Assembly: GCA_900550295.1 (NCBI GenBank)
Contig: URRM01000076.1
Span: 1-7,664, forward strand
Direction of reading: 5' to 3'
Source of the DNA: an uncultured bacterium
GTDB lineage: Bacteria > Cyanobacteriota > Vampirovibrionia > Gastranaerophilales > Gastranaerophilaceae
Length of the DNA: 7,664 bases
This document shows, piece after piece, positions 1 through 5,708 of the stretch. The notes below the pieces were generated by a model. That model had not been told where the DNA came from and made no database searches. It saw only the letters and a program-made list of their open reading frames with translations. Numbering within the stretch: position 1 is the first letter of the stretch; every line of letters starts with the position of its first letter. The position numbers and the translations under genes were made by a program.

Positions 1-19
1 TGTAAAAGTATTAAACAAA

Positions 20-38
20 GGTTAAAATATTATTAACC
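20..38 (-). terminator. Weak hairpin at the tsf stop codon, possible terminator
   Basis: On the minus strand GGTTAA and TTAACC form a 6-bp stem around a 7-nt loop, overlapping the tsf stop codon. A T-rich run (TTTGTTTAATACTTTT) follows. The stem has only two GC pairs, so it would be a poor intrinsic terminator and may be chance in AT-rich DNA. Transcription could continue beyond the left edge. Confidence 0.27.
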
Positions 39-893
39 GATTTGTTTCATAACTTCGTCAGCGAAGTTTTCGTTACGTTTTTCTAAACCTTCGCCTAAAG
101 TGTATCTAACGAACTTGTTGATAGTTAATTTACCTTCAATAAGTTGAGCAACTGTTTGGCTAGGATCTTTAACAAATGCTTGTTCTAGCAAACATTTTTG
201 AGCTAAGATTTTGTGTAAACGACCTTCAACGATTTTTTCTCTAATGTTTTCAGGTTTTTTAGCCAAATCTTCTTTACCCATTTCGATACGTTTTTCTTCT
301 TCTCTTACTTCAGCAGGAATATCTTCGCTTGATAAGAATTCAGGAGAGCAAGAAGCGATGTGTAAGCAGATATCTTTCATCAATTCAGCGTCTTGTTTGT
401 CTGTGTTAAGAAGAACACCGATTTTACCGTTGTGGATGTAAGTTGCGTTGTTGCCTTCAAATATAACAAATCTTCTGATTGTAATTTTTTCGCCGATTGA
501 AGCGATTTTTTCTTTAATTACATCTTCGATTTTCTTACCGCATTTTTTGCAAGTTGTTGCAAGTAAGGCATCAACGTCTGCCGGTTTTTCTTCAGCAACT
601 AATTCTGCTAAATTTTGGCATAATTCTTTGAATTCTGCGTTTTTAGCAACGAAGTCTGTTTCGCAGTTAACTTCGATCATGGCGCCAACTGAATCGTTAA
701 CGTATGAAGCAACAAGACCTTCTGCTGCGATTCTGCCCATTTTCTTTTCAGCAGAAGCAATACCTTTTTGTCTTAATGCTTCAGTTGCTTTTTCCATATC
801 ACCATCAGCTTCAGTAAGAGCTTTTTTGCAGTCCATCATGCCTGCGCCAGTTTTCTCACGAAGTTCTTTAACCATACTAGCTGTAATATTCAT
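33..893 (-). CDS. tsf: Elongation factor Ts (EF-Ts)
   Basis: Nucleotide-exchange factor that regenerates EF-Tu-GTP from EF-Tu-GDP in the cytoplasm during translation. The 286-residue product is the normal full length of bacterial EF-Ts. It has the N-terminal UBA-like domain (residues 1-50, with LREKTGAGMMDCKKAL at 11-26), the EF-Tu-contacting TDFV motif at residues 79-82, the core segment GEKITIRRF near 134-142, and a C-terminal module with the VRYTLGEG motif near 262-269. I chose the ATG at 891-893 because GGAGG lies 5 nt upstream and the protein then begins like other EF-Ts (MNITASMVKELR). An ATG at 903-905 would add four residues but overlaps the rpsB stop and contains the Shine-Dalgarno itself. 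It follows rpsB after 11 bases, the classic rpsB-tsf pair. One oddity is a CxxC pair, C115/C118, in the core domain. Identification is secure. Confidence 0.97.
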   Translation of the reverse strand: MNITASMVKELREKTGAGMMDCKKALTEADGDMEKATEALRQKGIASAEKKMGRIAAEGLVASYVNDSVGAMIEVNCETDFVAKNAEFKELCQNLAELVAEEKPADVDALLATTCKKCGKKIEDVIKEKIASIGEKITIRRFVIFEGNNATYIHNGKIGVLLNTDKQDAELMKDICLHIASCSPEFLSSEDIPAEVREEEKRIEMGKEDLAKKPENIREKIVEGRLHKILAQKCLLEQAFVKDPSQTVAQLIEGKLTINKFVRYTLGEGLEKRNENFADEVMKQIG

Positions 894-898
894 TGTTT

Positions 899-903
899 CC
901 TCC
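899..903 (-). promoter_or_regulatory. tsf ribosome-binding site
   Basis: GGAGG on the minus strand, 5 nt before the ATG at 893. It decides the tsf start and lies within the 11-base rpsB-tsf gap. Confidence 0.85.
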
Positions 904-904
904 A

Positions 905-1669
905 TTATGCCTTAACTTCTTCTGTAACACCAGCATCTTCAGCTTTAATTTCTTCTACTTTAGAATTGTTAACAGCTTTGTTAGCACGAAGCTCTTTACC
1001 TTCTAAAACAGCATCAGCTAATTTAGATGCGATTAATTGTACTGAGCGAATAGCATCGTCATTACCAGGGATGATATAGTCGATGTTATCTGGATCAGCG
1101 TTTGTATCAGCTAAGCAAATAACAGGAACGCCTAATTTTTTAGCTTCAAGAATAGCGATATCTTCTTTTTGTTGGTCAACGATGAATAGGATATCAGGTA
1201 ATCCTCTCATTTCTTTAATACCGCCCAAAGTTTTGCTCAATTTTGCAACTTGTTTGTTGATTTGAGCTTGTTCTTTTTTAGGTAATTTTTCGATTTGACC
1301 GCTTTCGATAAAGCTTTCATATTCTTTTAATTTGTTAACACGAGTTTTGATAGTTTCAAAGTTAGTCATCATACCGCCTAACCATCTTCTGTTAACGTAG
1401 TAAGCGCCTGCTCTTGTTGCTTCTTGTGCAACAACTTCAGATGCTTGTTTTTTTGTACCAACGAATAAAACGTTTTTACCTTTAGCTGCATATTCTCTTA
1501 CAACATCGTAAGCTGCATCTAATAAATCACTTGTTTTACGCAAGTCGATTACATAAATACCGTTTCTTGCACCGTAGATATACGGTTTCATTTTTGGGTT
1601 CCATCTTTGTGTTTGGTGTCCGAAATGTACACCTGCTTCTAAAAGTTCAATCATTGATGCTACTGGCAT
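905..1669 (-). CDS. rpsB: 30S ribosomal protein S2
   Basis: Structural protein of the small ribosomal subunit, bound late in assembly near the platform and needed for S1 and mRNA binding in many bacteria. The 254-residue product has the expected length. Visible family motifs are the N-terminal EAGVHFGHQTQRWNPKM (11-27), the NRRWLGGMMTNF block (93-104), a charged coiled-coil insert at about 105-148, LPDILFIVD (157-165) and the ADTNADPDNIDYIIPGNDDA block (187-206). The tail from about 230 is acidic and variable, as usual. I chose the ATG at 1669 because AAGGAG lies 7 nt upstream and MPVASMIELLEAG is the family N-terminus. A longer open frame reaching 1762 is promoter and leader DNA. It is co-transcribed with tsf from its own promoter, probably with S2 feedback on the leader (inferred from other bacteria). 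Confidence 0.97.
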   Translation of the reverse strand: MPVASMIELLEAGVHFGHQTQRWNPKMKPYIYGARNGIYVIDLRKTSDLLDAAYDVVREYAAKGKNVLFVGTKKQASEVVAQEATRAGAYYVNRRWLGGMMTNFETIKTRVNKLKEYESFIESGQIEKLPKKEQAQINKQVAKLSKTLGGIKEMRGLPDILFIVDQQKEDIAILEAKKLGVPVICLADTNADPDNIDYIIPGNDDAIRSVQLIASKLADAVLEGKELRANKAVNNSKVEEIKAEDAGVTEEVKA

Positions 1670-1676
1670 CTTCCTT

Positions 1677-1682
1677 CTCCTT
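1677..1682 (-). promoter_or_regulatory. rpsB ribosome-binding site
   Basis: AAGGAG on the minus strand, 7 nt before the ATG at 1669. It fixes the rpsB start and excludes the upstream in-frame extension. Confidence 0.85.
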
Positions 1683-1717
1683 TTGTTATGTGTTTTACTA
1701 CGGGAAATACTGCTCCA

Positions 1718-1745
1718 TTTGCCTTGGCAAACTAGGGTTGACCTA
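1718..1745 (-). promoter_or_regulatory. Paired inverted repeats in the rpsB leader (candidate autoregulatory structure)
   Basis: The rpsB 5' leader (about 1670-1760) holds two adjacent inverted repeats. In transcript order these are TAGG/CCTA around a 5-nt loop (1745-1733) and TTTGCC-AA-GGCAAA (1731-1718), which would fold as a 5-bp stem with a 4-nt loop. In E. coli and relatives S2 represses rpsB-tsf through a structured leader. That this leader has the same role is inference, since the stems are short and unsupported by covariation. Confidence 0.35.
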
Positions 1746-1766
1746 TCGACCAGCATATCCATAATA

Positions 1767-1794
1767 ATGGTAACATGAACAAAAACATTTGCAA
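1767..1794 (-). promoter_or_regulatory. Candidate rpsB-tsf promoter
   Basis: On the minus strand a -35-like TTGCAA (1794-1789) lies 16 nt from TACCAT (1772-1767), which is preceded by TG at the extended -10 position. This predicts a start near 1760 and a leader of about 90 nt. An overlapping alternative -10 is TATTAT (1766-1761), but it lacks a good -35. TTGCAA recurs as the -35 of the trpS promoter in this window. Confidence 0.5.
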
Positions 1795-1842
1795 ACCTTT
1801 TGTTTACAATGTTAAGGGGTTGTTTTTAAGCATAAAAATAGA

Positions 1843-2688
1843 TTATTCTTGATGATGATTTTCTTGTGCACAAACTTCTCTATATTCAAGTCCCATTTGA
1901 TCGCTTACATTTTGTAAGAATTCTTTTGTTGCTTGAACGGCTATATCAAATTGTTTTTTAGTTATTTCGCCCCAATGAGGTTCATTTTCACGAGTGATTT
2001 TACCTGTTTCTTTAGTTTCCATAAAAGTGTCGGTAAATAGTTTCATACTAGAACGAGGGTTTCTTACTGTTTTTTCAAATTCTCCACCCAATTCCACAGC
2101 GTGTTCTTCTGCGTATTTTTCATAGTCTGTATGAATTTTTAAATCGATAGCTTTTCCTAAAGCCGAAGTTTCTTCTATATGCTGAGGTTGTGCCATATCT
2201 TCTAAGAAGTGACAAGCTCTGGCTGCATTTTGTAATGCCAATTCATCATCTTCGTCTTCAATGGCTTCATCCATTTTTTCAATTTGTTCTTTATATGCGT
2301 ATTTTGCATTGTTTCTTCCGTTGTAATCCATAAAACTTACAGCGTTAGTATTAAAAATTTTGCTAAAAGCGTTAACTAAACCACCTGTCATAGTCGTTTT
2401 ACCTAAAACAAGTGCTGATTTAGAAAAATCTTTTTTATCTTCTTTTGTTAAATCTTCTTTTTCAAACTTTTCTTTATTGAAAGTATCTTGTTGAATTTTT
2501 TCGCCAAAATAAAAGTGCTTATTGGCTAAAAAACCAATATCATCGTGATCAGGTCTTTGAACGTAATCCTCCATAAGGTCTTGATATTTAGCAAACTGAG
2601 GCATGTCCTTAATTGCCGTTCTCATAATTTGTTTATGAGTTTCACAGCTCCAACCGAAGTTTACGTTGTTTCCTCCTTGAATTTTCAA
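1843..2688 (-). CDS. Zinc-dependent phospholipase C / P1 nuclease-fold hydrolase with a short N-terminal leader
   Basis: Probable tri-zinc phosphodiesterase of the phospholipase C family, by pattern matching to Bacillus cereus PLC and clostridial alpha-toxin. Assignable zinc ligands are W13, H18, D47 (in PDHD), H58 (in KHFY), H160, D164, H170 (HFLEDMAQPQH), H186 and E190 (HTDYE). The H-x3-D-x5-H and H-x3-E spacings are those of the family. Substrate is not predictable: phospholipid and nucleic acid enzymes share this fold. The start is TTG at 2688, supported by GGAGG 7 nt upstream; the next internal Met (22) would lose W13 and H18. Oddities: there is no hydrophobic signal peptide although relatives are secreted. 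The Trp ligand, which is the mature N-terminus in relatives, sits behind 12 polar residues (MKIQGGNNVNFG). A charged and Gly-rich insert at about 64-115 makes the H58-H160 gap some 45 residues longer than usual. The gene lies 173 bases upstream of rpsB with no clear terminator between them. Confidence 0.82.
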   Translation of the reverse strand: MKIQGGNNVNFGWSCETHKQIMRTAIKDMPQFAKYQDLMEDYVQRPDHDDIGFLANKHFYFGEKIQQDTFNKEKFEKEDLTKEDKKDFSKSALVLGKTTMTGGLVNAFSKIFNTNAVSFMDYNGRNNAKYAYKEQIEKMDEAIEDEDDELALQNAARACHFLEDMAQPQHIEETSALGKAIDLKIHTDYEKYAEEHAVELGGEFEKTVRNPRSSMKLFTDTFMETKETGKITRENEPHWGEITKKQFDIAVQATKEFLQNVSDQMGLEYREVCAQENHHQE

Positions 2689-2695
2689 AGATTTA

Positions 2696-2700
2696 CCTCC
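2696..2700 (-). promoter_or_regulatory. Ribosome-binding site selecting a TTG start
   Basis: GGAGG on the minus strand, 7 nt before the TTG at 2688. No in-frame ATG lies nearby upstream, so this site decides the unusual start. A second GGAGG falls inside codons 4-6 (2678-2674 region) but has no start codon at the right distance. Confidence 0.75.
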
Positions 2701-2783
2701 ACGTTTGTTGTAATGTTCCTGAAGTCTAAAAATTGCGGAAATCTTTGGGTATTTGTTACATATTTTTACAATCTTAATCTTTG

Positions 2784-2812
2784 TCGACAGAAGAATTCAT
2801 TTGTGTCATAAT
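2784..2812 (+). promoter_or_regulatory. uvrA promoter with extended -10, predicting a leaderless transcript
   Basis: TCGACA (2784-2789, 5 of 6 to TTGACA), a 17-nt spacer and CATAAT (2807-2812, 5 of 6 to TATAAT), with TG one base before the -10. The hexamer ends 6 nt before the uvrA ATG, so the usual start position falls on the A of ATG at 2819. No Shine-Dalgarno is present. Confidence 0.75.
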
Positions 2813-2818
2813 TTTGAT

Positions 2819-5650
2819 ATGAACGATAAAATAGTAGTTAGGGGTGCAAAGGAGAATAATTTAAAGGATGTTTCTTTGGAGATTCCAAAGGACGAACTTG
2901 TTGTTTTTACAGGTGTTTCAGGTTCAGGTAAAAGCTCTTTAGCTTTTGATACTATTTTTGCAGAAGGTCAAAGACGTTATGTTGAAAGCCTTTCGGTTTA
3001 TGCACGTCAGTTTTTAGGTCAAATGGATAAACCTAATGTTGAAAGTATAGACGGACTTTCTCCTGCAATTTCTATTGACCAAAAGACAACCAGTAATAAT
3101 CCTCGTTCAACAGTTGGTACAGTTACGGAAATTTATGATTATTTAAGACTTTTGTATGCCAGAATTGGAGTTCCTCACTGTCCAAAATGTGGAGAAGAAA
3201 TTAAGCCTCAAAGTATAGACGAGATTGTAAACTCAATTCTTAAGCTAAAAGAAGGTACAAAAATTCAACTTTTAGCGCCTGTAGTAGTCGGTAAAAAAGG
3301 CGAATATCAAAATTTGTTTAAAGAACTTCAACAAGAGGGCTTTGTTAGAGCCAAGGTTGATGGTGATGTATATAACTTAGACGAAGATGAAATAGAACTT
3401 TCAAAAACTAAAAAGCATGATATTTCGGTTGTTGTTGATAGATTGGTAATCAAAGTTTCAATTCGTTCTCGTTTAACTGATAGTATTTCAACAGCATTAA
3501 AAAAGGCAAACGGTGTCGTTGTAGTAGATTTAGTTGAAAGTAACGAAGAAATTTTGTATTCTGAAAAATTTTCTTGTGAAAAATGTGGGTTGAGTTTTGA
3601 AGAATTAGCCCCCAGAACTTTCAGTTTTAACAGTCCTTACGGAGCTTGCGAAAGATGTTCAGGTTTAGGTGCTGACTTTATTATTGATCCTGATTTGGTT
3701 GTTCCTGATAAAACGTTATCAATAAAAGACGGGGCTATTTACCCTTGGTCAAAGTCTACAACTGATTATTATGAAGATCTTTTGAGTTCTGTATGTAAAC
3801 ATTACGGAATTGATATGGAGATTCCATTCAAAGATTTACCGTCTGAACATCAAAGCATTGTTTTGTATGGCTCTGATGATATTTTAAAGATTTCGGTAAA
3901 ACAATTTGGAACTCAACGTTATAAGTCGCAATACTCAAGATATTTAGGTGTAATACCATTTTTAGAACGTAAATACCACGAAGCAAACGGTGAATACTGG
4001 CAAGCCGAAATTGAAAAATATATGGTTACAAAACCTTGTACTGCATGCGGTGGCGCAAGATTAAAACCATTTCCTTTAGCGGTTACTATTGGTGGTAAAA
4101 ATATTTACGAATTTACAAAAATGTCTGTAGATGATGCAATTTCTTTTGTAGACGCACTTTATCTTGAGCTAAGAGATTACGATTTGCAGATTGCAAAACA
4201 AGTTTTAGATGAGGTTCGAGCACGTTTGAAATTCTTGCAAGACGTTGGTTTGGGCTATTTAGACTTGGCTCGTATGGCAGGAACCCTTTCCGGTGGTGAA
4301 GCTCAAAGAATAAGACTTGCAACTCAAATTGGAAGTGGTTTGTCAGGTGTTCTTTATGTTCTTGATGAACCTTCTATAGGCTTACATCAAAGAGATAATG
4401 ACAGATTAATCAAAACATTAATGAAGTTGCGCAATTTGGGCAATACTTTAATAGTTGTTGAACACGATGAGGATACAATAAGAAATGCTGATTACATTGT
4501 TGATATTGGGCCTAAAGCCGGTTTAAACGGTGGTAAAATTGTTTGTCAGGGACAAGTTGATGATATTATTAAATGTGAAGACTCAATTACCGGTAAGTAT
4601 TTGAGTGGTGAACGTTTTATCCCGGTACCTGCAAAATTAAGAGAAGGTAACGGTAATCATTTAATCGTTAAAAATGCACATTTAAACAATTTAAAAAATA
4701 TTGATGTAGATATACCTTTGGGTAAAGTTGTTGTATTAACAGGTGTTTCAGGTTCGGGAAAATCAACGTTAATGCAAGATATTATCAATCAATATGCAAT
4801 CCATAAGCTTTATCATAACAAACCAAAACCTCAAGGTGTTGATGAAATTTTAGGATTTGAAAACATAGATAAAGTTATTTCGATTGACCAATCACCAATA
4901 GGAAGAACTCCACGTTCTAACCCAGCTACATACACAGACATTTTCACTCCTATTCGAGCACTGTTTGCTAAAACTAATGAAGCAAAAGTTCGAGGATATA
5001 ACCAAGGTCAATTTAGTTTTAACGTTAAAGGCGGACGTTGCGAAGCTTGTAAAGGTGATGGTGTTAAAAAGATTGAAATGAATTTCTTATCCGATGTATA
5101 TGTGAAATGTGACGTTTGCAAAGGTAAGCGATATAACCATGAAACTTTAGAAGTTAAATACAAAGGTAAGTCCATTTCCGATGTTCTTGAAATGAGTGTA
5201 GGTGAAGCGCTTGAATTTTTTGACAATATTGCACCAATCAAACGAAAACTTCAAACCCTGTACGATGTAGGTTTGGATTATATTAAGCTTGGTCAAAGTT
5301 CGACAACTCTTTCCGGCGGTGAAGCTCAACGTATAAAATTAGCATCGGAATTAAATAAAAAAGCTACAGGTAAAACTCTTTACTTAATGGATGAACCTTC
5401 TGTCGGCTTACATTGGGCTGATTTAGATAAACTTATAAAAATTATTCACAAACTTGCTGACAATGGCAATACACTATTAATCATTGAACACAATATGGAT
5501 TTAATTAAAGTAGCAGATCACATTATTGACCTTGGACCGGAAGGCGGTAATGGTGGCGGTGAAATTGTTGCACAAGGTACACCTAAACAAGTTGCAAAAT
5601 GTAATAACTCTTATACAGGACAATATTTGAAACCATACTTAGATAAATAG
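2819..5650 (+). CDS. uvrA: Excinuclease ABC subunit A (UvrA)
   Basis: DNA-damage sensor of nucleotide excision repair: a cytoplasmic dimeric ABC ATPase that finds lesions and loads UvrB. The 943-residue product matches the usual length (E. coli 940). Motifs in order: Walker A GVSGSGKSS (32-40); CPKC at 121-124; CEKC/CERC zinc site at C253, C256, C277, C280; CTAC at 407-410, probably paired with 121/124; signature LSGGEAQ (490-496); Walker B LDEPS (515-519); second Walker A GVSGSGKST (642-650); zinc module C741, C744, C764, C767, which contacts DNA in UvrA; second LSGGEAQ (831-837); and second Walker B MDEPS (857-861). All ATPase and zinc elements are intact. I chose the ATG at 2819; a TTG-started frame from 2753 would lie upstream of the promoter. 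No uvrB or uvrC is adjacent. It is probably transcribed alone or reads through into the hydrolase, since no terminator is visible. Confidence 0.98.
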   Translation: MNDKIVVRGAKENNLKDVSLEIPKDELVVFTGVSGSGKSSLAFDTIFAEGQRRYVESLSVYARQFLGQMDKPNVESIDGLSPAISIDQKTTSNNPRSTVGTVTEIYDYLRLLYARIGVPHCPKCGEEIKPQSIDEIVNSILKLKEGTKIQLLAPVVVGKKGEYQNLFKELQQEGFVRAKVDGDVYNLDEDEIELSKTKKHDISVVVDRLVIKVSIRSRLTDSISTALKKANGVVVVDLVESNEEILYSEKFSCEKCGLSFEELAPRTFSFNSPYGACERCSGLGADFIIDPDLVVPDKTLSIKDGAIYPWSKSTTDYYEDLLSSVCKHYGIDMEIPFKDLPSEHQSIVLYGSDDILKISVKQFGTQRYKSQYSRYLGVIPFLERKYHEANGEYWQAEIEKYMVTKPCTACGGARLKPFPLAVTIGGKNIYEFTKMSVDDAISFVDALYLELRDYDLQIAKQVLDEVRARLKFLQDVGLGYLDLARMAGTLSGGEAQRIRLATQIGSGLSGVLYVLDEPSIGLHQRDNDRLIKTLMKLRNLGNTLIVVEHDEDTIRNADYIVDIGPKAGLNGGKIVCQGQVDDIIKCEDSITGKYLSGERFIPVPAKLREGNGNHLIVKNAHLNNLKNIDVDIPLGKVVVLTGVSGSGKSTLMQDIINQYAIHKLYHNKPKPQGVDEILGFENIDKVISIDQSPIGRTPRSNPATYTDIFTPIRALFAKTNEAKVRGYNQGQFSFNVKGGRCEACKGDGVKKIEMNFLSDVYVKCDVCKGKRYNHETLEVKYKGKSISDVLEMSVGEALEFFDNIAPIKRKLQTLYDVGLDYIKLGQSSTTLSGGEAQRIKLASELNKKATGKTLYLMDEPSVGLHWADLDKLIKIIHKLADNGNTLLIIEHNMDLIKVADHIIDLGPEGGNGGGEIVAQGTPKQVAKCNNSYTGQYLKPYLDK

Positions 5651-5693
5651 TCGTTACGATTGGTTAAGATACTACTGCATTATTTGTGGATGG

Positions 5694-5702
5694 TGCTATA
5701 AT
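5694..5702 (+). promoter_or_regulatory. Extended -10 promoter of the hydrolase gene, predicting a leaderless transcript
   Basis: TGCTATAAT is a perfect extended -10 (hexamer TATAAT 5697-5702). It ends 6 nt before the ATG at 5709, so the expected start is the A of ATG. No convincing -35 is visible (CTGCAT or ACTGCA at the right distance), which extended -10 promoters tolerate. No Shine-Dalgarno is present. It lies in the 58-base gap after uvrA, where I see no terminator hairpin. Confidence 0.72.
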
Positions 5703-5708
5703 TAACAT

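Larger units (their letters stand above)
2689..2818. other. Divergent intergenic region
   Basis: The 130-base region separates the leftward phospholipase-like gene from rightward uvrA. It holds the uvrA promoter, the phospholipase-gene Shine-Dalgarno and a perfect 8-bp palindrome TGTCGACA (2782-2789). No strong minus-strand promoter is evident. The palindrome also puts TCGACA on the minus strand, followed after 19 nt by TATGTA, which is a weak candidate. I see no LexA box of the E. coli (CTG-N10-CAG) or Bacillus (GAAC-N4-GTTC) type. Confidence 0.6.

Noticed and set aside
894..905. ATG at 905 overlapping the rpsB stop as tsf start (TAATG coupling)
   Set aside because: The Shine-Dalgarno of tsf lies within those codons and points to the ATG at 893; the extra four residues (MEET) are not EF-Ts-like.
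211..915. Plus-strand open frames antisense to tsf (211-441 and 448-915)
   Set aside because: Low-complexity Ser/Phe/Ile-rich products typical of reverse-complement shadows, with a strongly conserved gene on the other strand.
1670..1762. In-frame N-terminal extension of rpsB to an ATG at 1762
   Set aside because: It would place the start inside the predicted promoter, lacks a Shine-Dalgarno and adds residues unlike any S2. The ATG at 1669 has AAGGAG and the family N-terminus.
2753..2818. TTG-started extension of uvrA encoding a hydrophobic MLHIFTILIFV segment resembling a signal peptide
   Set aside because: It lies upstream of and through the promoter. UvrA is cytoplasmic and normally starts a few residues before the first beta strand, as the ATG at 2819 gives.
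2689..2818. LexA/SOS operator upstream of uvrA
   Set aside because: No CTG-N10-CAG or GAAC-N4-GTTC match was found; a lineage-specific box cannot be excluded.
4113..5329. Minus-strand open frames inside uvrA (4113-4322, 5008-5241, 5147-5329)
   Set aside because: They overlap conserved UvrA motifs, have no ribosome-binding sites and show no protein-like features.
5651..5708. Terminator between uvrA and the hydrolase gene
   Set aside because: I found no stem of useful length followed by a T run; the only inverted repeat (TCGT-T-ACGA) cannot form a hairpin loop.
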